DNA from: Cognatundibacterium squillarum
Lineage (GTDB): Bacteria > Pseudomonadota > Gammaproteobacteria > Burkholderiales > Burkholderiaceae_D
Length of the DNA: 64,000 nt
Reading direction: 5' to 3'
NCBI RefSeq assembly: GCF_014652435.1
Contig: NZ_BMYU01000004.1
Location: 310,001 to 374,000, forward strand
Numbering within the stretch: the first letter of the stretch is position 1; the number at the start of each line of letters is the position of its first letter. Made by a program: the position numbers and the translations under genes. The notes below the pieces were generated by a model. That model was not told the DNA's origin. It saw nothing but the letters and a program-made list of their open reading frames with translations, and did no database searches. Positions 27,403 through 37,459 of the stretch are shown here, one piece after another.

Positions 27403-29526
27403 ATGAACCAACACCACAACCGGACGGCCATTGCCGCCATCGCCTTAGCCCTGACCAGCTTTGCCGGCAGCGCCGCTGCGCAACAGGACGCTTTCCAGTG
27501 GCTGGAAAATGTCGAAGGCAAAAAATCCATGGAATGGGTGACAGCGCGCAATGCCGAAACCCGTGCCAAGCTGAAAGATGACGCCGGATTCGCGAAGCTG
27601 AAAGATGACCTGCTGGTGGTGCTGAACTCGAAAGACCGTATTCCGGGCATCTACAAAATGGGCGATTTCGTCTACAACTTCTGGACCGATGCAGCCAATC
27701 CGCGCGGCGTATGGCGTCGTACCACGCTGGAAGAATATCGCAAAGCAACGCCGGCATGGGAAACCGTGCTGGACATCGATGCCATCGGCAAAGCAGAAAA
27801 TGTTAACTGGGTATTTAAAGGCGCAAACTGCCGCGAGCCGGTGTATGACCGCTGTCTGATCAGCCTGTCACGCGGCGGTGCGGATGCAGTGACTGTGCGT
27901 GAATTTGATATCGCCAGCAAATCCTTTGTGAAAGACGGCTTTACATTGCCTGAAGCCAAACTGTCGGCGGACTGGCGCGATCTGAACAGCATTTATGTCG
28001 CCACTGATTTCGGTGCAGGCAGCATGACGGATTCCGGCTATCCGCGCATCATCAAAGAATGGAAACGCGGCACACCGCTGCAAAATGCGACCACGCTGCT
28101 GGAAGGTAAAACCACGGACATGAGCGTCAGCGCGCAGCTGAGCCGCCATCAGAATCATCAGTATGAATTGCTGCACCGTCAGATCACTTTCTACACCGCA
28201 GAACACTTTTACCGCGACGGCGACAAACTGAACCGTCTGGACGTACCGGCCAAAGCGGATATCGGTTTCTTCCGCGATCAGATGCTGGTCACCCTGCGCG
28301 AAGACTGGACTGTGAACGGCAAAACCTATGTCAGCGGCAGCGTACTGGCAACCGGTTTTGACAGCTTCAAACAGGGCGGCCGTGAATTTACCGTGTTGTT
28401 CACACCAAGCGCATCCACATCCTATGTCGGTGCGGCAGAAACCAAGAACTTCCTGTTGCTGCAAACACTGGAAGACGTGAAAAGCCGTCTGACCGAATGG
28501 AAACTGGAAAACGGTAAATGGAGTTCCCGTCAGGTCAATCTGCCGACCATGGGCGCAGTCGGTGTGGCTGGCTGGGATGCAGAAAACAGCGATGCGTACA
28601 CCCTGAGTTTTTCTGATTACCTGACACCGGCTGTGTATATGATGGCAAATGCCGGCAGCGATCAGCGTGAATTACTGAAGTCTGCACCGGCTTTCTTTGA
28701 TGCCAGTGCGTATGAAACAGTGCAGCAGTTTGCGACCTCAAAAGACGGCACCAAAGTGCCTTACTTTGTTGTGAAGCGCAAAGATGCGAAACTGGACGGC
28801 AACAACCCTACCCTGCTGTACGGCTACGGCGGCTTCCTGGTGCCACTGACACCATCGTATTCCGGTGGCCTCGGTAAGAGCTGGCTGGAAAAAGGTGGCG
28901 TGTACGTGGTGGCGAATATCCGTGGCGGCGGCGAATACGGCCCGCGCTGGCATGAAGCAGCACTGAAAGGCAATCGTCAGCGCGCTTATGATGACTTCGC
29001 GGCAGTAGCGCAGGATCTGATCAGCAAAAAAATCACCAGCCCGCGCCATCTGGGTGCCATGGGCGGCAGTAACGGTGGCTTACTGGCAGGCGTGGCGCTG
29101 ACACAGCGTCCGGATCTGTTCAACGCTGTCGTCAGTCAGGTACCGTTGCTGGATATGCAGCGCTTCAACAAACTGCTGGCCGGCGCTTCGTGGATGGGTG
29201 AGTACGGCAATCCGGATGTCAAAGCCGAGTGGGATTTCATCCGCCGTTACTCGCCTTATCACAATGTCAAAGCCGGTGTGAAATATCCGAATGTGCTGTT
29301 CATCACGTCCACCCGTGATGACCGCGTGCATCCGGGTCATGCCCGTAAGATGGCAGCCAAGATGCTGAAACAGGGACATAAGAATGTCTGGTACTATGAA
29401 AACATCGAAGGCGGCCATGGCGGTGCGGCGAACAACGAGCAACGCGCTGACATGAGTGCCATCACTTACACCTTCCTGTGGAATATGCTGAAACCGGATA
29501 ACGCTGCGAACGCAGTACACAAGTAA
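27403..29526 (+). CDS. Prolyl oligopeptidase family serine peptidase (S9A), secreted
   Basis: A 707-residue peptidase with a signal peptide (about 1-25, SFAGSAAAQ). ATG at 27403 is preceded by GAGAGGAGAAG. A beta-propeller makes up residues ~60-440, followed by the alpha/beta-hydrolase domain. The catalytic triad is Ser556 in GGSNGG, Asp at 639/640 in TRDDRVHP, and His672 in EGGHGG. The propeller normally limits substrates to short peptides, so with GGT and the M4 protease it may complete extracellular peptide degradation. A signal peptide is not universal in this family. Confidence 0.93.
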   Translation: MNQHHNRTAIAAIALALTSFAGSAAAQQDAFQWLENVEGKKSMEWVTARNAETRAKLKDDAGFAKLKDDLLVVLNSKDRIPGIYKMGDFVYNFWTDAANPRGVWRRTTLEEYRKATPAWETVLDIDAIGKAENVNWVFKGANCREPVYDRCLISLSRGGADAVTVREFDIASKSFVKDGFTLPEAKLSADWRDLNSIYVATDFGAGSMTDSGYPRIIKEWKRGTPLQNATTLLEGKTTDMSVSAQLSRHQNHQYELLHRQITFYTAEHFYRDGDKLNRLDVPAKADIGFFRDQMLVTLREDWTVNGKTYVSGSVLATGFDSFKQGGREFTVLFTPSASTSYVGAAETKNFLLLQTLEDVKSRLTEWKLENGKWSSRQVNLPTMGAVGVAGWDAENSDAYTLSFSDYLTPAVYMMANAGSDQRELLKSAPAFFDASAYETVQQFATSKDGTKVPYFVVKRKDAKLDGNNPTLLYGYGGFLVPLTPSYSGGLGKSWLEKGGVYVVANIRGGGEYGPRWHEAALKGNRQRAYDDFAAVAQDLISKKITSPRHLGAMGGSNGGLLAGVALTQRPDLFNAVVSQVPLLDMQRFNKLLAGASWMGEYGNPDVKAEWDFIRRYSPYHNVKAGVKYPNVLFITSTRDDRVHPGHARKMAAKMLKQGHKNVWYYENIEGGHGGAANNEQRADMSAITYTFLWNMLKPDNAANAVHK

Positions 29527-29547
29527 TCCGGCTTTTCGCCCTTCCGC

Positions 29548-29583
29548 AATCCGTTACTCCATGCCGGAGTAACGGATTTTTTT
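29548..29583 (+). terminator. Terminator after the prolyl oligopeptidase gene
   Basis: AATCCGTTACTCC pairs perfectly with GGAGTAACGGATT around ATGCC and is followed by a T run. The next gene starts 14 bases later. Confidence 0.92.
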
Positions 29584-29596
29584 ATCTGATAACGCT

Positions 29597-31348
29597 ATGA
29601 CACTGTTTCAGTTTTTGTGGTCTTTTATACGGCGGCACCGGCGCAATTATGTGCTGGCAGCAACAATGCTGTTCTGTATTTCCATACTGACTGTCTGGAT
29701 TCCGCGCCAGACCGGTCATCTGATTGACTTGCTGGCCAGCCATCCGGCTGACAATACACAGTTAATAAAAGAACTGGCGTATTTACTGCTGGCCGGTATC
29801 GTCATCTACTTTTTACGGGTAGGCTGGCGCATACAATTGTTCACCGCTTCTTATCAGCTGGGCGTGGAATTAAGGACGCGGCTATATCAGAAACTCTGCC
29901 TGCAAAGCGGTGCTTTTTTTGATCAGCAAAAAACCGGCGATCTGATGGCAATGGGCACAAATGATGCCGATGCGATTGAACTGGCTGCAGGCGAAGCAGC
30001 GCTGGCAGGGTTTGACGGCAGCGTCACCTTCGCGCTGGTGATCAGCATGATGCTGACATCCGTTGACTGGCGGCTGGCACTGGTTGCCTTACTGCCCTTC
30101 CCCTTCATGGCGCTGGCTTTCCGCAAAATCACCCACCATGTGCATGATGCTTCAAGAGCTTCGCTGGACAGTTTCAGCGCCTTGAATGAGCAGGTACAGG
30201 AATCGCTGGCTGGTGTGCGTACTATCCGCGCACTGGGACTGGAACAGAGGAATGCAGCGCAATTTTCAGCGCTGGCCAGTGCCGCACGCGAATCCAGCTA
30301 TCAGGCACAGCGCTGGGAAGCGGCCTTTGAACCTGCCGTCGGTCTGAGCCTGACGTTTGCCGGTCTGATGACGTTAGCGGTGGGTGGCTGGCTGGTCTGG
30401 CAGCATGAAATCACGATCGGTGCGCTGACCAGCTTCAGCATGTATCTGGGACAACTGATCTGGCCTATGTTTGCTGCAGGCTGGGTACTGGCCTTGCTGG
30501 AACGTGGTAAAGCAGCATGGAAGCGACTGGAACCGGTACTGAATGCAGAATTGCTGGTCAAAGACACCGGCAGCCTTTCCAACATGCCGGCACCGGCCAT
30601 CACGCTGCAGCATGTGCAGTTTGCGTATCCGACTCAGGCAACACCTGCGCTGCAGGATCTGCATCTGGAAATACGCGCCGGACAAACCATCGGCATTGCC
30701 GGCCCGACCGGTGCCGGCAAGTCCACATTAGTACGCTTACTGCTGCGCCAGTATGAATTACAGCAGGGGCAGATTTTGTGGGGCGGACATCCGCTGCATG
30801 CATATCAGATAGATGCGCTGCGCTCACAACTGAACTGGGTTGCACAGGAACCGTTTCTGTTCTCTGCATCGGTGGCACAAAACATCGCTTTATCAGCACC
30901 CGGTGCCAGCCGCGCACAGATTGAAGAAGCGGCAAGACTGGCATCCGTCCACGATGACATTCTGCGTTTCCCACAAGGCTATGACACCCCGGTCGGCGAA
31001 CGCGGCATTACGCTGTCCGGCGGACAACGTCAGCGGGTGGCGATTGCGCGCGCTTTGCTGACCGACAGTGCCTTACTGATTCTGGACGATGCCTTGTCTG
31101 CGGTCGATACCGCAACGGAAACGCAGATCCTGCAGCACTTACGCCATCTGCGCCAGCAACATCCGACCCGTACCATGATCATCATCAGCCACCGCCTGAG
31201 TGCGCTGGCAGAAGCAGATCAGATTATTGTGATGAAAAACGGACATATTCACGAACAGGGAAACCATGATTTCCTATTGCAACACAACGGATGGTACGCC
31301 GCACAATGGCGCTACCAGCAACTGGAGGCGAGTTTAGATGCAGCCTGA
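29597..31348 (+). CDS. mdlA: ABC transporter, fused permease/ATPase (MdlA-like half)
   Basis: A 583-residue half-transporter with six transmembrane helices (about 1-310) and a nucleotide-binding domain. Walker A is GPTGAGKST near residue 370, the signature is LSGGQRQR near 475, and Walker B LLILDDALSAVD. The Walker B catalytic position is Asp-Asp rather than the usual Asp-Glu, so this half may hydrolyse ATP poorly, as is common in heterodimeric exporters. It overlaps mdlB by 11 bases. Substrate unknown; multidrug or lipid export is typical of relatives. Confidence 0.88.
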   Translation: MTLFQFLWSFIRRHRRNYVLAATMLFCISILTVWIPRQTGHLIDLLASHPADNTQLIKELAYLLLAGIVIYFLRVGWRIQLFTASYQLGVELRTRLYQKLCLQSGAFFDQQKTGDLMAMGTNDADAIELAAGEAALAGFDGSVTFALVISMMLTSVDWRLALVALLPFPFMALAFRKITHHVHDASRASLDSFSALNEQVQESLAGVRTIRALGLEQRNAAQFSALASAARESSYQAQRWEAAFEPAVGLSLTFAGLMTLAVGGWLVWQHEITIGALTSFSMYLGQLIWPMFAAGWVLALLERGKAAWKRLEPVLNAELLVKDTGSLSNMPAPAITLQHVQFAYPTQATPALQDLHLEIRAGQTIGIAGPTGAGKSTLVRLLLRQYELQQGQILWGGHPLHAYQIDALRSQLNWVAQEPFLFSASVAQNIALSAPGASRAQIEEAARLASVHDDILRFPQGYDTPVGERGITLSGGQRQRVAIARALLTDSALLILDDALSAVDTATETQILQHLRHLRQQHPTRTMIIISHRLSALAEADQIIVMKNGHIHEQGNHDFLLQHNGWYAAQWRYQQLEASLDAA

Positions 31349-33116
31349 GCAACAACCAAGTATGACACCGGCAGAACAACGCCAGCGGGCACTGCAACTG
31401 TTGTTCAGTGCTGCCAGTCCTGAAAAATCGCAGGTGCGCAAAGGCTTGCTGCTGTTACTGATCGCGGCCGGACTGGAAGCCATCGGCCCGTGGCTCGGTA
31501 AAGCCTTTATTGATCAGTACCTGTTACCACGTCAGCTGGCATGGACAGAAATCATTCCGCTGCTGGCAGCTTTCCTGATTTCCGGCTGGATAGCAACATG
31601 GCTGCGTTACCGGCAACTGGTGCGACTGGCCGGTGTGGCGATGCGTTCGGTGCAGCGGCTGCGTGAACAAGTGTATTCCCACGTACTGAAACTACCGATG
31701 GCTTTCTTCGACCGCAGCATGACCGGCCAGCTGGTCAGCCGCGTTACCAACGATACCGAAGCAGTCAAAAATCTGTACGTGCAGGTATTGTTTGTGATGC
31801 TGGACAGTTCGATTGTGGTGATCGGTGCCATGACCGGCATGCTGCTGCTCGAATGGCGTCTGTTTCTGGTGGTACTGCCGTTAATTCCGGCAGTAGTGCT
31901 GATCGTCTGGTTTTATCAGCGCTGGAGTGCTCCGGCAGTTGCCCGTGCGCGCCAGCTGCGCAGCGATATCAATGCACAACTGGCAGAAAGCCTGCAGGGT
32001 ATGCACACACTGCAAGCCAGCCGCGCTGAACAACGTTTTGCTCAACGCTTTGATCAGACAGGTCAGCAGCATTACGCTGCACGTCTGCAAGAGTTAAAAG
32101 CCAACGCCTGGCTGTTGCGTCCGGCGCTGGATTTTCTGAATATTCTGATTTTAGTGATCGTGATTTTCAGCTTCAGCCAGCAGCGTTTTTCCGGTGTGGA
32201 AATCGGTATTCTGTATGCGTTTGTCAGCTATATCGCGCGTGTCGTGGAACCACTGATCCAGATCACTATGCAGTTCGGACAAATTCAGCAAGCCATTGTG
32301 TCTGCTGCCCGCGTGAATACACTGTTACAGGAACCTGCAGCGGAAGAAAAAGCGAGTCACGCACAGATGCAGAGCGGCAGCATCCGCATCCTTGATCTCA
32401 GCTTCTCCTACCAGACTGGCAAGCCAGTCCTGAAAAACATTGATCTGAACATAGAAAACGGCCAGATGACCGGTATCGTCGGGCACACCGGCAGTGGTAA
32501 GTCCACGCTACTGAGCCTGCTGCTGCGTTTTTACGAAGCTGACTCTGGCACAATCCTGATCGATGATCAGCCTGTCCATGCTTATGGTACACAACACTTC
32601 CGTGAGCGCGTCGGTCTGGTACCGCAGGAACCGTATTTGCTGGCAGCCAGCATTGCCGATAATATCCGCATGGGCCGTGACATTGCTGAAGACGAAGTGA
32701 TTGCTGCGGCAAAGGCTGCGCATATTCACGATTTTATTTGCGGATTTGAACACGGCTATGCAACGCAGCTTGGCACCGGTGGCGTACAACTCTCATCCGG
32801 TCAGAAACAGCTGATCGCGATTGCACGTGCGCTGGCGGGTAAACCGCAGGTCTTATTTCTGGATGAAGCAACTTCGCATATCGACAGTGAAACTGAACAG
32901 ATCGTGCAGCAGACACTGAATGAATTACGCGGCAAGGTCACCGTCGTCGCGATTGCGCACCGTTTATCCACGATACGTGATGCCGATCAGATTATCGTGT
33001 TAAATCACGGCGTGATTGCAGAACAGGGGCAGCACGCCAGTCTGATGCAGATCGAGCAAGGTATTTATCAGCGCCTGTACACCTTACAGACGCTGGAAGA
33101 AAGGGAAACAATATGA
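31338..33116 (+). CDS. mdlB: ABC transporter, fused permease/ATPase (MdlB-like half)
   Basis: A 592-residue partner of the preceding gene. Six membrane helices (about 30-330) precede the ATPase domain with Walker A GHTGSGKST near residue 383, signature LSSGQKQL near 487, and Walker B VLFLDEATSHID carrying the normal catalytic Glu. The pair therefore has one canonical and one degenerate catalytic site. The stop overlaps the start of the penicillin-binding protein gene by four bases (ATGA). Confidence 0.88.
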   Translation: MQPEQQPSMTPAEQRQRALQLLFSAASPEKSQVRKGLLLLLIAAGLEAIGPWLGKAFIDQYLLPRQLAWTEIIPLLAAFLISGWIATWLRYRQLVRLAGVAMRSVQRLREQVYSHVLKLPMAFFDRSMTGQLVSRVTNDTEAVKNLYVQVLFVMLDSSIVVIGAMTGMLLLEWRLFLVVLPLIPAVVLIVWFYQRWSAPAVARARQLRSDINAQLAESLQGMHTLQASRAEQRFAQRFDQTGQQHYAARLQELKANAWLLRPALDFLNILILVIVIFSFSQQRFSGVEIGILYAFVSYIARVVEPLIQITMQFGQIQQAIVSAARVNTLLQEPAAEEKASHAQMQSGSIRILDLSFSYQTGKPVLKNIDLNIENGQMTGIVGHTGSGKSTLLSLLLRFYEADSGTILIDDQPVHAYGTQHFRERVGLVPQEPYLLAASIADNIRMGRDIAEDEVIAAAKAAHIHDFICGFEHGYATQLGTGGVQLSSGQKQLIAIARALAGKPQVLFLDEATSHIDSETEQIVQQTLNELRGKVTVVAIAHRLSTIRDADQIIVLNHGVIAEQGQHASLMQIEQGIYQRLYTLQTLEERETI

Positions 33117-35356
33117 AGTGGTTATTAGGATTAGGCGCTCTCGCCGGAACAGCGGTACTGGGCGTAGCGGGATATACCTTTCTGGTACTGGCTCCCGGCT
33201 TGCCTGATCTGGATGCGGTCACAGATTACCGGCCGAAAATTCCGCTGCGTATTTATACCGCTGATAATGCGCTGATCGGTGAATTCGGTGAAGAACACCG
33301 TGAATTTGTCGCCATCAAAGATATGCCGAAAGTTATGAAAGATGCGTTGTTGTCGACAGAAGATGCACGCTTCTATGAACACAATGGCGTGGATTACATC
33401 GGTGCCGGACGTGCAATTCTGGCCGATTTGCGCGGCGGCTTTCATCAGGGTGCTTCCACCATCACCATGCAGGTGGCACGGAATTTCTTCCTGAGTCAGG
33501 AAAAAACCGTGAATCGCAAACTCAAAGAATTATTGCTGACCTCCCGCATCGAATCTGCGCTGACCAAAGACCAGATTCTGGAACTGTATATGAACCAGAT
33601 TTATCTGGGACAACGTTCGCATGGCTTTGCCGGTGCAGCACGCACCTATTTCAATAAACCTTTAAAAGATGTGACACTGGCAGAAGCAGCGATGCTGGCC
33701 GGCATTCCGAAAAATCCGGTACGTCACAATCCGGTAGCGAATTTCCAGAAAGCGAAACAGCGTCAGGAAGTGGTGCTGAAGCTGATGCTGACCCGTGGTG
33801 TGATTACGGAAAATCAGTACGATCAGGCAGTGCATGAAAAAATCACGGTCACCGGCAAACAGATTTTTGATTCGCGTGCTGACTATGTCGCGGAAATGGT
33901 GCGTCAGAAAGTCGTCGAGGAATACAAAGAGCAGGCATACACCAGCGGCATCCGCGTCTACACCACGCTGCTGAAAGCGGATCAGGATGCGGCGTATGAA
34001 GCTGTGCGTAAAAATGTGATGGCTTACGATCAGCGCCACGGCTACCGTGGCCCTGAAGCCTTTATTCAGCTGCCTTCCGACAGTGAAGAGCGTGACGATG
34101 CGATTGATGACGTACTGAAAAAACATCCTTCCAGCGATACTTTGCTGGCAGCCGTCGTGACTGAGGCCAGCCCGCGCAAAGTGCTTGCAGAACTGGCCAG
34201 CGGCGAAACCGTGAGCATCGATGGTGACGGTTTGCGTTTTGCCAGTGCAGGTTTGCAAGCGAAAGCCGCGTCGGCATTGAAAATCGTGCCGGGTGCCGTG
34301 ATCCGCGTGATTAAAGACAATAAAAACCGCTGGAGTATCACACAGTTGCCGGAAGTCGAAGGTGCGTATGTGGCACTGAATGCCGATGATGGCACGGTGC
34401 GCGCGCTGGTCGGTGGTTTTGACTTCAACCGGAAGAAATTCAATCACGTTACCAGCGGCTGGCGTCAGCCGGGTTCGAGTATGAAGCCGTTTATTTATTC
34501 GGCTGCGCTGGAAAAAGGCTTTTCACCGGCAACCCAGATCAACGACGTGCAGTTATCGCAAACCACCGATGAAGTGCTGAAATGGGACCCGCGCAATGAC
34601 GATGGAAAATACGAAGGCCCGGTCAGTATGCGTTATGCGCTGGCACATTCGAAAAACGTGGTCTCGGTGCGGATACTGCAAGCGATAGGTGTACAGCATG
34701 CACTGGACTGGCTGCAGCATTTCGGTTTCAGTAAAGATAAGCATCCGGCCAATCTGACGCTGACACTGGGAACCGGCTCCGTTACACCGATGCAGCTGGC
34801 AGGTGCGTATGCGGTGTTTGCGAACGGTGGCTATCAGGTCAGCCCGCAACTGATTACCCGAATCACGGATGCCAAAGGTCAGGTATTGAAATCCGTACCG
34901 GTAACCAAAGTGGATGAATCAGCGCGTGTGATTGATGCCCGCAATGCCTTTATTACCGACAGTATGCTGCGCGAAGTGACACGCAGCGGTACGGGTGCGT
35001 CGGCCAGTACCAGACTCGGACGTTCCGATCTGGCGGGTAAAACCGGTACCACCAGCGATGCGGTAGACGGCTGGTTTGCCGGATATGCCGCGAATGTGGT
35101 GGCAGTTGCGTGGATGGGTTATGACGATCCGAAATCACTTGGCGGACGTGAATTCGGTGCGACGCTGGCGTTGCCGATCTGGATCGACAGTATGCGTGCC
35201 GCACTGGCCGGTAAGCCGCAAATCGTGCGTGCTGCGCCGGAAGGTGTCAGCAATGCCGAAGGTGACTGGATGTATCAGGAATGGCTGAACGGCGGTGGCG
35301 TGCGCCAGCTGGGTCTGGAAGAAGCACCGGCTGTTGTCACACCGCCTGCGCAATAA
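33113..35356 (+). CDS. Class A penicillin-binding protein (PBP1A family)
   Basis: A bifunctional peptidoglycan synthase of 747 residues with one N-terminal membrane anchor (about 5-27). The GT51 glycosyltransferase domain has EDARFYEHNGVDY with catalytic Glu near 80, GASTITMQVARNFFL, and EILELYMNQIYLG-like sequence. The transpeptidase domain has the nucleophile motif SSMKP (about 459), AHSKN (SxN box) and KTGTT. It is translationally coupled to the mdlB-like gene, which is unusual for a PBP1A; the larger mrcA homologue normally lies by the pil genes. This may therefore be a second PBP1 paralogue. Confidence 0.9.
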   Translation: MKWLLGLGALAGTAVLGVAGYTFLVLAPGLPDLDAVTDYRPKIPLRIYTADNALIGEFGEEHREFVAIKDMPKVMKDALLSTEDARFYEHNGVDYIGAGRAILADLRGGFHQGASTITMQVARNFFLSQEKTVNRKLKELLLTSRIESALTKDQILELYMNQIYLGQRSHGFAGAARTYFNKPLKDVTLAEAAMLAGIPKNPVRHNPVANFQKAKQRQEVVLKLMLTRGVITENQYDQAVHEKITVTGKQIFDSRADYVAEMVRQKVVEEYKEQAYTSGIRVYTTLLKADQDAAYEAVRKNVMAYDQRHGYRGPEAFIQLPSDSEERDDAIDDVLKKHPSSDTLLAAVVTEASPRKVLAELASGETVSIDGDGLRFASAGLQAKAASALKIVPGAVIRVIKDNKNRWSITQLPEVEGAYVALNADDGTVRALVGGFDFNRKKFNHVTSGWRQPGSSMKPFIYSAALEKGFSPATQINDVQLSQTTDEVLKWDPRNDDGKYEGPVSMRYALAHSKNVVSVRILQAIGVQHALDWLQHFGFSKDKHPANLTLTLGTGSVTPMQLAGAYAVFANGGYQVSPQLITRITDAKGQVLKSVPVTKVDESARVIDARNAFITDSMLREVTRSGTGASASTRLGRSDLAGKTGTTSDAVDGWFAGYAANVVAVAWMGYDDPKSLGGREFGATLALPIWIDSMRAALAGKPQIVRAAPEGVSNAEGDWMYQEWLNGGGVRQLGLEEAPAVVTPPAQ

Positions 35357-35384
35357 AAAAATCCCGCGGCAAACGCCGCGGGAA
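35357..35384 (-). terminator. Terminator for the metC transcript
   Basis: CCCGCGGC pairs perfectly with GCCGCGGG around a 4-base loop. The T run is only on the minus strand, so it terminates the leftward metC transcript, although it directly abuts the stop codon of the rightward penicillin-binding protein gene. Confidence 0.85.
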
Positions 35385-35483
35385 AAACATCCTGACCTTT
35401 GGAGGAGAAGCAGTAGGACAGTCCTTATCATAGCGAAACAGCATGACAAGCGTATGACAGCCCTATTGCTCCTTCAGGGAGAG

Positions 35484-36689
35484 TCAGGCTGCACGAGCCA
35501 AACGCGCCTGCTCCCGCAAGGCGTCAAATCCTTGTTGCAGATCGCTGATCAGATCTTCCACACATTCCAGACCCACATGCAAACGTATCATCGGCGCAGT
35601 CCATTGCGCGGCACGATGGTTACGAACACGCGAAGGATCGGTCGGCAGAATCAGACTTTCATAGCCACCCCAGCTGAAACCGATACCGAATAAATCCGTA
35701 CTGTCGATCAGTGCCGCAACTTGCTGACGGCAGATATCGTCATGGAAGCGTGCCCCCATCAGACCGCAGGCATATTTCGGATCAAAATCACGTTTCCAGA
35801 TTTGATGACCTTGTGCGCCCGGCATAGGCGGATACAGAACTTCGGCCACTTCCGGTTGCGCTGCCAGCCATTCAGCCACGCGCATTGCGCTTTCACGATG
35901 CACCGCCAGACGGGCTGCCATGGTACGCAAACCGCGCAGTGCCAGCGCAGCATCATCGCCGCCAATCGCCAGACCGAGTTGTTTGTAGGTATCGCGAATC
36001 GGCGCTTCCAGCGCAGCATTCGTGAGGATTGCACCCATCAGCGCATCCGAGTGACCAACGATGTATTTGGTCGCTGCATGGATCGATACATCCACGCCCA
36101 GTTCAAACGATTTCCAGCCCACCGGCGTTGCCCATGTGCTGTCAGACACCACCACCGCGCCGGCCGCATGCGCTGCGGCGGCAATCGCGGGAATATCCTG
36201 CACTTCAAAGGTCAGCGAACCCGGCGACTCAACAAAAATAACTTTGGTATTCGGTCTGATCAGCGCGGCAATATCTGCACCTGCCAGCGGATCATAGTAA
36301 GTGGTTTCCACGCCCATTTGCTTCAGCATGTTGTCGCAGAAGTGACGGGTCGGATCGTAGGCGGAATCGGTCATCAGCAAATGATCACCGGATTTCAGCA
36401 AAGCCAGCAGCGTGGTGGTGATTGCCGACAAACCGGACGGGGTCAGCAGACAGGCTGCAGCGCCTTCGGCTGCACACAATGCCTGTTCCAGCGCATGCGT
36501 AGTTTCATTGCCGTGGCGGCCGTAGACACGGCGCGTACCGTAGGCTTCCTGCAGCGATGCGCAATCCGGAAACAGCATGGTTGATGCGCGGACCAGCGGC
36601 GGGTTCACCGGACCATGATGACGCTTGCCTTTGCGTCCGGCGTGGGTCAGTCTGGTGGCGGTCTGAAATTCTGTGCTGTGGTCTGCCAT
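35484..36689 (-). CDS. metC: Cystathionine beta-lyase
   Basis: A PLP enzyme of the Cys/Met metabolism family that cleaves cystathionine to homocysteine, ammonia and pyruvate. I chose ATG at 36689, with AGGAG upstream (401 residues, MADHSTEFQTATRLTHAGR). Family motifs are VYGRHGNETTHALEQ, the SDSTWATP cofactor loop, the PLP lysine in SIHAATKYIVGHSD, and SWGGYESL near the C-terminus. Gamma-synthase activity cannot be excluded on motifs alone. The divergent Lrp-type regulator is a likely controller. Confidence 0.88.
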   Translation of the reverse strand: MADHSTEFQTATRLTHAGRKGKRHHGPVNPPLVRASTMLFPDCASLQEAYGTRRVYGRHGNETTHALEQALCAAEGAAACLLTPSGLSAITTTLLALLKSGDHLLMTDSAYDPTRHFCDNMLKQMGVETTYYDPLAGADIAALIRPNTKVIFVESPGSLTFEVQDIPAIAAAAHAAGAVVVSDSTWATPVGWKSFELGVDVSIHAATKYIVGHSDALMGAILTNAALEAPIRDTYKQLGLAIGGDDAALALRGLRTMAARLAVHRESAMRVAEWLAAQPEVAEVLYPPMPGAQGHQIWKRDFDPKYACGLMGARFHDDICRQQVAALIDSTDLFGIGFSWGGYESLILPTDPSRVRNHRAAQWTAPMIRLHVGLECVEDLISDLQQGFDALREQARLARAA

Positions 36690-36809
36690 GGTGCGCTCCT
36701 GCATAAAAGTAACTATGCAGAAATCGTAACAAGAGGCACGGAAAATTTTTTACCAAATTAAGTGCAATTTTGGGCTAACATTAAAAAAATTTTCTACAAA
36801 TTAGAAATT
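36690..36809. promoter_or_regulatory. AT-rich divergent promoter region between metC and an Lrp-type regulator
   Basis: The 120-bp gap is distinctly AT-rich (for example AAAAATTTTTTACC and ATTAAAAAAATTTTC), as expected for overlapping promoters and an Lrp-type binding region. Exact -35/-10 boxes are not certain. Confidence 0.5.
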
Positions 36810-37280
36810 ATGGATAAAAAAGACCTAGAAATCCTCGAAATTCTACAAAAAAATGCGAGTATTTCGATGGCTGAACTGGCCGAATCCGTGCATTTATCCG
36901 TCACACCGTGCTGGCGGCGGGTGCAGAAGATGCAGGAAGAAGGCGTGATACAGGCGCAGGTGACCTTATGTGATCCGGTCAAACTGAATCTGGGGCTGAC
37001 CGTGATGGTGGCGCTGAAAGCAGCGCGGCATAACGAAACCTGGATGCAAAAGTTCATCAGCGGCGTGCGTGATATTCCGGAAATCGTGGAAATTCTGCGC
37101 ATGAGCGGCGATATCGATTACCTGCTGAAAGTGCATGTGCCGGATATGGCGGGTTTTGATCAGGTGTACAAAAAACTGGTGCGCGTAGCGGATCTGCAGG
37201 ATGTCAGCTCCAGTTTTGTGATGGAAGTCATCAAAAGCACCACGGCGCTGCCGCTGGATTATGTGCAGCTGAAGAAGTAA
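36810..37280 (+). CDS. Lrp/AsnC-family regulator divergent from metC
   Basis: A 156-residue regulator starting at ATG 36810 (MDKKDLEILEILQKNASIS); the longer frame adds an unconserved extension. The HTH is at 3-45 (MAELAESVHLSVTPCWRRVQKM) and the RAM domain at 60-145, with SGDIDYLLKVHVPDMAGF and a C-terminal VMEVIKSTTALPL motif close to that of the Lrp protein at 14521. Divergence from metC suggests methionine or cystathionine as context. Repeat copy D lies downstream. Confidence 0.92.
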   Translation: MDKKDLEILEILQKNASISMAELAESVHLSVTPCWRRVQKMQEEGVIQAQVTLCDPVKLNLGLTVMVALKAARHNETWMQKFISGVRDIPEIVEILRMSGDIDYLLKVHVPDMAGFDQVYKKLVRVADLQDVSSSFVMEVIKSTTALPLDYVQLKK

Positions 37281-37374
37281 GTTTCCACCAGTTGTTTTCA
37301 GCGGATCTGCCGCAGAATTTGCCATCGCTGCACACTGAATAATCCGGGTGAAAAACGCGTTTCCGGCGCGGACT

Positions 37375-37459
37375 CTGTGCAAATATCGTCACATGCGTTT
37401 TTGCGAAGCCCGCACTTTCTGCCGACGACAAGCGTATCGCTGTGCTGAACTCCGCATTC
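37375..37459 (+). repeat. Intergenic 86-bp repeat, copy D
   Basis: Left end CTGTGCAAATATCGTCAC, core CGCACTTTCTGCCGACGACA, right end CTGTGCTGAACTCCGCATTC. It needs at least one small gap to align with the 86-base copies. It lies between converging genes. Confidence 0.78.
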
